NCBI GenBank assembly: GCA_016197345.1
Contig: JACPVY010000437.1
Span: 1 to 9,891 of the forward strand
Source of the DNA: Burkholderiales bacterium
Lineage (GTDB): Bacteria > Pseudomonadota > Gammaproteobacteria > Burkholderiales > Burkholderiaceae_D
Reading direction: 5' to 3'
DNA length: 9,891 nt
Shown: one piece after another, positions 1 through 6,802 of the stretch
Position numbering within the stretch: position 1 is the stretch's first letter
Layout: the number at the start of each line of letters is the position of its first letter
Notes under the pieces: generated by a model
The model's input: only the letters and a program-made list of their open reading frames with translations
Told to the model about the DNA's origin: nothing
Database searches by the model: none
Position numbers and translations under genes: made by a program

Positions 1-983
1 GTCGTATCGATATCTCCATCATGGATGAAGCGCAGCCGCGTTGGTTGGCATTTCTTGGCAATGATCTTGATTTTGTACTGGTGCCGCCAGATTTTGTGCC
101 AAAAGCACTCCCTAACGGCAAACCACCAATGGAGTTGCAAAAGCGCGGAATTGTCCATCACCAATTCGTCGCCCCTTCAACCTACTACGCCTATTTCAAT
201 CTGGATGACCCTTTGGTGGGCGGCTATACGCCAGAGAAAATCGCGTTACGCCGCGCAATTATTTTGGGCTACCGCCTAGATGAAGATATTGCCCAAGTCA
301 ATTTTGGCCAAGCGGTCGCGGCGCGCGGCCCGTTAAGCCCCGGTGTCGCTGGTTATGATCCGCAATTCAAAACCAATGCTGGCTATGACCCGGCCTTAGC
401 GAAGGCATTGCTAGATCGCTATGGCTATAAAGATATCAATGGCGATGGTTATCGTGAAACCCCCGATGGCAAGCCTATGGTGATCCAAAAAGGTTCAACA
501 CCGACCTCGCAAGATCAGGTGACCGATGAAATCTGGAAGCGCTCGATGGATGCGATCGGCATCAAGATGGAATTTACGAAGGCGAAATGGCCAGATTTAG
601 TCAAATCGGCGCGCTTGGGTAAATTGCCGATGTGGAATGTCGGTTGGGCGGCGCAAATCCCGGATGGCGATAGCTATTTGCAATTGTTGTATGGGCCGAA
701 TAAAAATGCCAATAATTTGAGCCGCTTTGATTTACCTGCTTTCAACCAGCGCTATGAAAAAGCGCGCGAATTGCCGCCGGGTAAAGAGCGCGATCAATTG
801 TATAAAGAAATGGCGTGGCTGACGGCAGGCTATGGCGTGTGGCATATGGGCATTCATCGCATTGACAACTATTTGATTCAACCATGGTTGTTGGGTTTTA
901 AAGAACATCCATTTTCGACCCACGCATTTAAATTTTTGGATATTGATTTGACAAAAAAACAGCCGCAAGGAACGCAGCCATAG
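1..983 (+). CDS. ABC transporter substrate-binding protein, family 5 (3' part of gene)
   Basis: This is the C-terminal part (about 326 residues) of a periplasmic solute-binding protein of the SBP_bac_5 type, which delivers oligopeptides or similar solutes to an ABC importer. The frame is open to the left edge (first full codon at 3), so the ATG at 21 is internal and the true start and signal peptide lie outside the window. Family features visible are the segment 'EKIALRRAIILGYRLDE' (the usual R-A-I-x-x-A-x-D-R region), the 'GYDPALAKALLDRYGY' segment (YDP-x-x-A-K-x-L-L), a WPDLVKSARLGKLPMWNVGW stretch, and an aromatic-rich C-terminus. Full-length members are roughly 500-600 residues, so about half is present. 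No permease or ATPase gene follows: a terminator comes 28 nt after the stop, so this gene ends its transcription unit. The substrate cannot be told from the sequence. Confidence 0.88.
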   Translation, partial: RIDISIMDEAQPRWLAFLGNDLDFVLVPPDFVPKALPNGKPPMELQKRGIVHHQFVAPSTYYAYFNLDDPLVGGYTPEKIALRRAIILGYRLDEDIAQVNFGQAVAARGPLSPGVAGYDPQFKTNAGYDPALAKALLDRYGYKDINGDGYRETPDGKPMVIQKGSTPTSQDQVTDEIWKRSMDAIGIKMEFTKAKWPDLVKSARLGKLPMWNVGWAAQIPDGDSYLQLLYGPNKNANNLSRFDLPAFNQRYEKARELPPGKERDQLYKEMAWLTAGYGVWHMGIHRIDNYLIQPWLLGFKEHPFSTHAFKFLDIDLTKKQPQGTQP

Positions 984-1004
984 CGTCCGATAGCAGGGCT
1001 AGGC

Positions 1005-1033
1005 TGGACAGAAGGGCCAGAAAACGCTACACT
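1005..1033 (+). promoter_or_regulatory. Putative sigma70 promoter of prfC, nested in the terminator
   Basis: TGGACA (1005-1010, five of six matches to TTGACA) is separated by exactly 17 nt from TACACT (1028-1033, four of six matches to TATAAT). Transcription would start near 1040, inside the 3' arm of the terminator stem, so the prfC messenger would not carry the hairpin. This start point would leave a leader of about 27 nt before the ATG at 1067 but only about 12 nt before the ATG at 1052. The element is predicted from the sequence only. Confidence 0.55.
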
Positions 1034-1045
1034 TTGGCCCTTTTT
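1012..1045 (+). terminator. Rho-independent terminator after the substrate-binding protein gene
   Basis: AAGGGCCA at 1012-1019 is perfectly complementary to TGGCCCTT at 1035-1042. A G-T and an A-T pair can extend the stem inward, and a run of five T (1041-1045) completes the signal. It lies 28 nt beyond the TAG at 981-983 and so ends that transcript. The loop holds the -10 element proposed for prfC. Confidence 0.8.
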
Positions 1046-1066
1046 GCTTGAATGAGATTGCAGCCA

Positions 1067-2779
1067 ATGGATGACGAACTGAACGCCAACCCGCTCGAGA
1101 ATACTGCGGACATGAGTGCCGAAAATGAGGCCGGAAATGAGGCCCAAGACCTCGTCGCGGAAGGCAGCCCGCGCGCGGCGGTGCCAGCCTTGATCGCACG
1201 AGAAGTGGCACGGCGTCGTACCTTTGGCATTATTTCTCACCCGGATGCAGGTAAAACCACCTTAACCGAAAAATTGTTGCTGTTTTCGGGCGCCATTCAA
1301 TTAGCAGGCACCGTCAAAGCACGTAAAAGTGGCCGCCATGCTACTTCTGACTGGATGGAAATCGAAAAGCAACGCGGCATTTCGGTGGCTTCTTCCGTTA
1401 TGCAGTTTGAATTCCGTGAGCATGTCATCAACTTGCTCGACACCCCAGGTCACCAAGACTTTTCTGAAGATACCTACCGCGTGCTAACCGCAGTCGATTC
1501 CGCCTTGATGGTGATCGACGCTGCTAAAGGTGTCGAATCGCAAACCATCAAGTTGCTCGACGTTTGCCGCATGCGCAATACGCCGATTGTCACCTTCATC
1601 AACAAGCTCGACCGCGAAACCCGCGATAACCTCGAATTGCTCGATGAATTGGAATCGACCCTCAACATCCAATGTGCGCCAGTCACTTGGCCAATTGGCA
1701 TGGGCAAATCCTTCCGTGGTGTGTATCACTTGTTGCGCGACGAAATTTTGCTCTTCACGGCGGGCAATGAAAAAGCCAATCAAGATTTCGAAGTCATCAA
1801 AGGCATCGATAATCCACGTTTGATGGCAATGTTCCCGCATGAGATGGAACAATTGAAAATGGAAGTCGAATTGGTGCATGGCGCTTCGCATCCATTTGAT
1901 TTGCAAGCCTTTTTGGCCGGTGTGCAAACGCCAGTGTTCTTTGGTTCGGCGATTAATAACTTTGGCGTGCGTGAAATTCTGGATGCCTTGGTCGATTGGG
2001 CGCCCGCACCGCGTGAACGCGACGCTACCGTGCGCGCCGTGGCACCGACCGAAACACCGTTTACCGGTTTCGTCTTCAAAATCCAAGCGAATATGGACCC
2101 GGCCCATCGCGACCGTATCGCTTTCTTGCGCGTCTGTTCCGGCCGTTTTGAGCGTGGCATGAAAATCAAGCATTTGCGCTTGGGTCGCGAAATCAAAGTA
2201 TCGTCAGTCGTCACATTCATGGCATCTTCGCGTGAGCAAGTCGAAGAAGCGTACGCAGGTGACATCATCGGTTTGCCAAACCACGGCAATATGCAGATTG
2301 GCGATAGCTTCTCGGAAGGCGAATTGCTGCAATTTACTGGCATCCCGTATTTCGCCCCGGACTTTTTCCGCTCGGTGCGGATTCGTAACCCATTGAAAAT
2401 CAAACAATTGCACAAGGGTTTGCAGCAATTGGGTGAAGAGGGCGCGGTGCAAGTGTTCAAACCGTTACAAGGCAGTGATTTAGTGCTGGGTGCGGTTGGG
2501 GTACTGCAGTTTGAAGTGGTAGCAAGTCGCTTGATGAATGAATACGGGGTGGATGCCGTGTTTGAAGGCACTAGCATTAGTAGCGCCCGTTGGGTTTCTA
2601 GCGATGATAAGCGTGCCTTGTCTGACTTTGAAGCAGCGCTGGGCCATAACGTCGCTATCGATGCGGCGGGCAACTTAGCCTATCTGGCCACCTCTAGCGT
2701 TAACCTACGCTTGACGCAAGAGCGTTGGCCAAAATTGCAATTCCACGCCACGCGTGAGCACGCAGTCAAATTGGCGTAA
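1067..2779 (+). CDS. prfC: Peptide chain release factor 3 (RF3)
   Basis: RF3 is a cytoplasmic translational GTPase that recycles RF1 and RF2 from the ribosome after peptide release. All G-domain motifs are present (numbering from 1067): G1 SHPDAGKTT at 57-65, the RGISV switch region near 104, G3 DTPGHQD at 125-131, G4 NKLD at 179-182, and the [11 protein letters not shown] segment. The RF3-specific C-terminal domains follow, with no frameshift or missing motif. The product is 570 aa against about 530 for the E. coli protein. The excess is an acidic, Glu/Asn-rich N-terminus before the conserved [14 protein letters not shown] segment. Starts at 1052, 1067 and 1112 are possible. I prefer 1067 because a GAGA lies 9 nt upstream, whereas 1052 has no ribosome-binding site and would sit almost at the predicted transcript start. 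The gene appears monocistronic, with its own promoter and a hairpin downstream. Confidence 0.95.
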   Translation: MDDELNANPLENTADMSAENEAGNEAQDLVAEGSPRAAVPALIAREVARRRTFGIISHPDAGKTTLTEKLLLFSGAIQLAGTVKARKSGRHATSDWMEIEKQRGISVASSVMQFEFREHVINLLDTPGHQDFSEDTYRVLTAVDSALMVIDAAKGVESQTIKLLDVCRMRNTPIVTFINKLDRETRDNLELLDELESTLNIQCAPVTWPIGMGKSFRGVYHLLRDEILLFTAGNEKANQDFEVIKGIDNPRLMAMFPHEMEQLKMEVELVHGASHPFDLQAFLAGVQTPVFFGSAINNFGVREILDALVDWAPAPRERDATVRAVAPTETPFTGFVFKIQANMDPAHRDRIAFLRVCSGRFERGMKIKHLRLGREIKVSSVVTFMASSREQVEEAYAGDIIGLPNHGNMQIGDSFSEGELLQFTGIPYFAPDFFRSVRIRNPLKIKQLHKGLQQLGEEGAVQVFKPLQGSDLVLGAVGVLQFEVVASRLMNEYGVDAVFEGTSISSARWVSSDDKRALSDFEAALGHNVAIDAAGNLAYLATSSVNLRLTQERWPKLQFHATREHAVKLA

Positions 2780-2800
2780 TCCTCGCCGCATTTCACCGCA

Positions 2801-2873
2801 TTATCACCGCAACAAAACCGCTAGCCTAGAATGGAATACTAGGCTAGCGGCAACAAAACGCTTTATCACCGCA
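2801..2873. repeat. Direct repeats bracketing the prfC hairpin
   Basis: TTATCACCGCA occurs at 2801-2811 and again at 2863-2873. CAACAAAAC occurs at 2810-2818 and again at 2851-2859. The order is A-B-hairpin-B-A, with each unit in the same orientation. A third partial copy, TCACCGCA, lies at 2793-2800. The origin is unknown; it could be the trace of a small duplication or of a miniature element. Confidence 0.55.
2818..2850 (+). terminator. Perfect 12-bp hairpin downstream of prfC, possible terminator
   Basis: CCGCTAGCCTAG (2818-2829) and CTAGGCTAGCGG (2839-2850) are exact reverse complements around a 9-nt loop. The position, 38 nt after the prfC stop, fits transcript termination or 3'-end protection. 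There is no T tract after either arm, so it is not a classical intrinsic terminator. Confidence 0.5.
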
Positions 2874-3140
2874 GTACGTCCCCTGTTTTGTCGATCTATT
2901 GTTGATATTGGATAAGTGTGTCACTTTTGCCATAGCGTCGCGAATGCGCAATGTTGGCAACTGTGTGCTTGTCAGCGCTGGCAATTACCATCATACTCAT
3001 CTGGTTGCCGCTTCAGGCAACGCGTCTCATCGTCTCTGTTTCTTCCATATCATCACATAAATGTTGTTGCCAACGTGCGATCGGCAACGCTATGCCTTTG
3101 TATTGTGCAAGCCTATATCAACCGCCAAGAGGGATGGGCC
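2874..3140 (+). promoter_or_regulatory. Leader region of the cargo operon with GTTGCC/GGCAAC half-sites
   Basis: No gene is visible here. The open frame that reaches back to a GTG at 2916 gives a Cys- and Ser-rich peptide unlike the downstream protein. The stretch carries five exact copies of GTTGCC or its complement GGCAAC, at 2956-2961, 3004-3009, 3016-3021, 3066-3071 and 3083-3088, with one near copy (GGCAAT, 2980-2985). Copies 3004/3016 and 3066/3083 form inverted pairs that could be operators or hairpins. GTTGGCAAC (2953-2961) and GTTGCCAAC (3066-3074) are exact reverse complements. A possible weak promoter is TTGCCA (3067-3072) with TATGCC (3091-3096), spaced 18 nt, which would place one half-site between the two elements. 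The ribosome-binding site AAGAGGG is at 3127-3133. Confidence 0.4.
3127..3133 (+). promoter_or_regulatory. Ribosome-binding site fixing the start of the DUF4157 cargo gene
   Basis: AAGAGGG ends 7 nt before the ATG at 3141. It is the only strong Shine-Dalgarno match near any possible start of this frame, and it argues against the 225-nt extension back to the GTG at 2916. Confidence 0.65.
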
Positions 3141-5396
3141 ATGGCTGAAATGATGTTCCAAAAAAAGCAGCAACAGCATGAATTGGTGCAGCGCAAGCGT
3201 GGCGTCGTTTTGGCAGATAATCGCGGGACAGGTCTTAGCAGCGAGGTAGGGACAGGCACAGCAACACTAGCGGATAACCGTGGCAGCGTGGCACAGCGTA
3301 ACAACACCGGCTTGCCTGATCAATTAAAGAGTGGCGTCGAAGCATTGTCAGGAATGAGCATGGATCAAGTGCGAGTGCATTACAACTCGCCTAAGCCAGC
3401 ACAATTGCAAGCGCACGCTTATGCACAAGGTACCGACATCCATTTGGCAGCAGGGCAAGAAAAACATCTGCCACACGAAGCGTGGCATGTGGTGCAACAA
3501 GCACAGGGTAGGGTGCGACCGACCATGCAATTGAAAGCTGGCACGGCGATCAATGATGATACTGGCTTGGAACGCGAGGCAGATGTGATGGGCGAGCAAG
3601 CCTTGCAAATGCATACAAGCGCTACGGCTGCGCATGATACGCAGCAAGAAACCCCAATTGCTAGCCCTGTCGTGCAACGTGCCTTTGATGAGTTCGGCAA
3701 TGAGATCCCCGATTTCCCGCAAGCGGATACCCATTCCCATGATTCGACTTCATCTGGGATGCTAGAAGAAACACAAACTCAGCAAATGCCGCAATTTCAA
3801 TTTGGTGGCGGCGGTATGTTTTCGCAGCAACCTAACCCCTTTACTTTTCCCAGCCAACATAGTGGCTTTAGCTTTAATCCATTTGCGGTGAGCAGTACAC
3901 GCAGTCAGGAATCCTCCACTAAAAAAACAAGAAGGGACCCTAAATTTGTGGATTGGGGCGCGATTAAAAACAAGCGCCAAGAATACAGTATGCAAATACG
4001 CAAAGAAAAGCGCGATGAACAGATTAGACAGTCACGTTTTAAACACGTTTTCGAGGCGCAACGTGAGGGTGAAGAGCGAGAAAAATGGGCGCAGGAGATT
4101 CATAGCAAAAATCCGGCGGTACTGGAGTCTGGCATTTACAAAGATGAATGGTATTTGATGCCCTACGCCGACATCTTGGCCGAGGAATCGGAAGCGGTAA
4201 TGGCAACCCTGCAAAGCTGGTTCCCCACCACGCCTACCGATACCGAAGGGTTAGCCCAGATTTACAATGAACCGAATTTGCAAAAAGTCCATCCATTGGT
4301 GACGAGCTTCGAACCTCACTTGGAAGACAATGGCACGCTAGCGCTGCAATTTAGTATTAATCCCACTTACGTGAAATATCTCGATACCTCGGGCAAAAAG
4401 CTGGCGCTACGCATTGGCGGCGGCACGAATGCCATTTCAGGTTTAGCCAGTCATGCAACCGATGTTTTGTTCCAGCCGCAAACGATTACCGTCAATGGCA
4501 CCAGCACAGAAGTCGGCAAAGTCATGCATGCGCGGCGCTTATCGCAAGACCATCCGCTCGGTATGACCGCCGCCAAAGATAGCAAACAAGAAACCTTGAT
4601 GCATGATCTCGCGAAGTCTGGCGGCAGCGCAAATACGATGTATATCAAAGGGCATTTACTGAATGATCACTTGGGCGGCCCGGCGCGCACCGAAAACCTA
4701 TTCCCGATTACGCAAGAAGCGAATGGCCAGCATGTGTATTGGGTAGAAAAATATGTGAAAGCGGAAATCGCAAAAGGCTATGTGATGGAATATAGCGTCG
4801 AAGTGCCGAGCTATACGATTAGCGCCAGCCAAATTGTCGGCTCAACACGCAATGGCTACACCATTGATTCCTCATTCAAATGCCATTCGGCACGGATGGA
4901 TGTCGGCGGCAATCCTATCGATTCGTATGACATCACCATCGTTTCACGTTGGGGCGCAGCAGAGAAGCCCCTGCATAACCACACGACACCAGTCGATGAT
5001 CCGGCGACCTTACCTGAATTGACGAATAAACTCGCCAGCGGCACGCCAAACAAAGGCAAAACCAATGCGGATGTCAAAGATGTCGATACCGCGACCTATG
5101 CGCAGTATCTGAAACCCGGTTATAGCCAAGGCTCGATGGCGAGCGGCACGCATAGTGACGTTACCCTGCAAGATCACACGGGTGCTTTGCCATTTTCGTT
5201 AAGTGGTAGCAAGAGCAAAATCAGTGCCGCGACGCAGGCTGACCTAGAAAGTGTGGTCGGCAAACACAAGGCCAATTTGATCTATGCTGCGATTAGCAAA
5301 CTAGGCGCAAAAAGTGACAAAACAGCCTTGCTTGCAATAGCTGGCATCGGCCCGAAAACGGTGGAAGCCTTGGAAAAAGAGTTTGATTTGAGCTAA
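3141..5396 (+). CDS. DUF4157 (eCIS core domain) cargo protein with putative C-terminal nuclease and helix-hairpin-helix
   Basis: The product (751 aa) is probably a cargo toxin for an extracellular contractile injection system (eCIS). Residues 1-57 hold a tag-like region with LVQRK (15-19), LADNR (24-28 and 43-47) and VAQRN (50-54). Residues 58-125 match DUF4157, with HEAWHVVQQ starting at 112; EREAD at 144-148 is placed like the third ligand of a gluzincin. VVQR recurs at 177-180. A Gln/Phe/Gly/Ser-rich linker (about 195-260) and a charged helical stretch (about 270-320) follow. From about residue 440 comes a nuclease-like domain with GHLLNDHLGGP (504-514), ENLFPIT (518-524) and N528/H531, resembling HNH-like or DNA/RNA non-specific endonucleases. 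The last 25 residues contain LLAIAGIGPKTVEALEKEF, a helix-hairpin-helix, which suggests DNA as substrate. The start at 3141 is chosen because AAGAGGG lies 7 nt upstream and because residues 1-9 match the next gene's N-terminus. No signal peptide is seen. The DUF4157 call is strong; the nuclease call is moderate and rests on motifs only. Confidence 0.85.
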   Translation: MAEMMFQKKQQQHELVQRKRGVVLADNRGTGLSSEVGTGTATLADNRGSVAQRNNTGLPDQLKSGVEALSGMSMDQVRVHYNSPKPAQLQAHAYAQGTDIHLAAGQEKHLPHEAWHVVQQAQGRVRPTMQLKAGTAINDDTGLEREADVMGEQALQMHTSATAAHDTQQETPIASPVVQRAFDEFGNEIPDFPQADTHSHDSTSSGMLEETQTQQMPQFQFGGGGMFSQQPNPFTFPSQHSGFSFNPFAVSSTRSQESSTKKTRRDPKFVDWGAIKNKRQEYSMQIRKEKRDEQIRQSRFKHVFEAQREGEEREKWAQEIHSKNPAVLESGIYKDEWYLMPYADILAEESEAVMATLQSWFPTTPTDTEGLAQIYNEPNLQKVHPLVTSFEPHLEDNGTLALQFSINPTYVKYLDTSGKKLALRIGGGTNAISGLASHATDVLFQPQTITVNGTSTEVGKVMHARRLSQDHPLGMTAAKDSKQETLMHDLAKSGGSANTMYIKGHLLNDHLGGPARTENLFPITQEANGQHVYWVEKYVKAEIAKGYVMEYSVEVPSYTISASQIVGSTRNGYTIDSSFKCHSARMDVGGNPIDSYDITIVSRWGAAEKPLHNHTTPVDDPATLPELTNKLASGTPNKGKTNADVKDVDTATYAQYLKPGYSQGSMASGTHSDVTLQDHTGALPFSLSGSKSKISAATQADLESVVGKHKANLIYAAISKLGAKSDKTALLAIAGIGPKTVEALEKEFDLS

Positions 5397-5462
5397 GCGC
5401 CGTTGCGCCTAGCGTGATGCGGAAATCGCAGGGTGTTGGCGTAGCGCTGAAAGGATGGTGCA

Positions 5463-6788
5463 ATGAAAGAATTGATGCAGCAGAAAAAATCCGCGCCCAG
5501 CACTGGCGTCACACAACGCATGACTGGCGCGACCTTGGTGGACAATCGGCCGCAGCTTAGCGTAGTGCAATTGGCGGATCATCGCGCCAACAGCGCGTCG
5601 GCTATCCACCTCGCAGACCATCGCGCTGCAGTGGTGCAAAGAGTGCTCGATGCTAAGCAACAACAGGAGTTTGATGAGTTGAATCAAGCAGAGGCCCGCC
5701 CCGATCTGGATTTGGAAGAGCGGGTCAAGACCTTATTGCGTAGTGTAGATAAAGCGGATAAGCCTCAGGTCGGCACCTTGCTTAAAAAATTTGCTGGCGG
5801 AGTCAAAGCCAAAAAAGAAAATGAATGGGAATGGAATCCGCAGAAAGTGGAAGCGGCAACGCATTTGGAGGATGCCAGTCTTGAAGTGCTGCGGCGTGCG
5901 AGGCAAATTGCGGACGTAACCAAGGGCGCCGTCAGCCTCGCGCCAGATCCGCGCGACAAAACCCCGCTGACAACCAATACTGTGGTGCCGCTGATTGAAT
6001 ACAAACCGGGAAATAAAAGTGGTCTAGGCATGTGGACGGGCTTGCTGAAGATGCTAAAAGCGCGTCCGGGGGTGCCGACTATCCACATCATTAGTTTTCA
6101 GACAGTCACTGGCCACACTGTACAAGTCACGCTATCTGAGCATGGCTCTGCCTCTGCCAAGGATACGCCCGATTATTTTGTGCATGATAGCCGCTCTGTC
6201 CCCTATATGAATTCGCAGATGGGGATTTTGCCGGGGGCGCCGGGTGGGCCATTAGCAATGGACGCTGAGGATACCTTGGACGTCAATTACGTCGCCTTTG
6301 CGCAAAAAATCCAGTTAATGAAAACGACGCTGGGAGTCAACGATGCCAAGATCGCGGAATGGATGTTGATGATCATCATGTCCCCCTCATTAGCACATGG
6401 CGTTATCCTAAAAGAAGCACCTGCAATCAAGAAAAATCAAATCGATTTAATGTATGAATTGGTGACAACGTGGATGCTCGCTGAACCTGCACGCAATAAA
6501 GAATCAAACATTAGTGGCGTGATGGAACTGGAATTAATTGAAGCAGGGCAGCGTAGTTTCGCGCAATCACTGAGCAAAACCGACCCGAAAGCCCACCCTA
6601 TGTCACACATAGGTTCAGAATCACAAGGGCGAGATGCCGAAAAAGGAGTTCGTCAAGATAAACCGTATAACAAGGTATTTGGTAAACAAAAGCAGCAACT
6701 GGATGATAGCTATGGCGATCAAGCTCGGTTGGGATTGATAGCCTTGGTCGAGTTTTATACGCATGCTTGTGAAGCGGCGCTGGAATAG
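5463..6788 (+). CDS. Putative second eCIS cargo protein with DUF4157-type N-terminal tag and unknown payload
   Basis: The product is 441 aa, and I do not recognise a family for most of it. The first 63 residues share features with the upstream DUF4157 protein: the start M-K-E-L-M-Q-Q-K-K, VTQRM (16-20), LVDNR (25-29), LADHR (37-41 and 50-54) and VVQRVLD (57-63), equivalent to VVQRAFD in the neighbour. There is no HExxH and no DUF4157 core. After a Lys/Glu-rich helical segment (about 64-120), the rest is soluble-looking, with a possible mixed alpha/beta part around 150-270 (TVVPLIEY, PTIHIISFQTVTG, PDYFVHDSRSVPY) and a mostly helical C-terminus. No signal peptide or convincing membrane segment is seen. 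The start is supported by AAGGA 7 nt upstream. The gene lies 66 nt behind the DUF4157 gene with no terminator between them, so cotranscription is likely. I infer a second exported effector rather than an immunity protein, because it carries the same tag. Confidence 0.7.
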   Translation: MKELMQQKKSAPSTGVTQRMTGATLVDNRPQLSVVQLADHRANSASAIHLADHRAAVVQRVLDAKQQQEFDELNQAEARPDLDLEERVKTLLRSVDKADKPQVGTLLKKFAGGVKAKKENEWEWNPQKVEAATHLEDASLEVLRRARQIADVTKGAVSLAPDPRDKTPLTTNTVVPLIEYKPGNKSGLGMWTGLLKMLKARPGVPTIHIISFQTVTGHTVQVTLSEHGSASAKDTPDYFVHDSRSVPYMNSQMGILPGAPGGPLAMDAEDTLDVNYVAFAQKIQLMKTTLGVNDAKIAEWMLMIIMSPSLAHGVILKEAPAIKKNQIDLMYELVTTWMLAEPARNKESNISGVMELELIEAGQRSFAQSLSKTDPKAHPMSHIGSESQGRDAEKGVRQDKPYNKVFGKQKQQLDDSYGDQARLGLIALVEFYTHACEAALE

Positions 6789-6802
6789 CAAAAAAGAATG
6801 CA

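Noticed and set aside
878..1240. Minus-strand open frame spanning the terminator and the prfC start
   Set aside because: It overlaps two clear plus-strand genes and the terminator, and its composition is not protein-like.
1484..2173. Minus-strand open frame of 229 codons inside prfC
   Set aside because: It lies entirely over conserved RF3 G-domain and domain-2 coding sequence and shows no recognisable motifs.
1780..2673. Long minus-strand open frame of 297 codons inside prfC
   Set aside because: It is a shadow of the well-supported RF3 gene on the opposite strand. Its translation is Ser/Arg/Lys-rich with no domain pattern.
2916..3140. In-frame 75-codon extension of the DUF4157 cargo gene back to a GTG
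   Set aside because: It encodes a Cys/Ser-rich peptide without family resemblance and has no ribosome-binding site. The ATG at 3141 has AAGAGGG upstream and yields an N-terminus matching the neighbouring cargo protein.
6789..6802. Possible bidirectional terminator between the convergent genes
   Set aside because: The 14-nt gap is A-rich and holds only a weak ATGCAT palindrome; no stable stem is visible.
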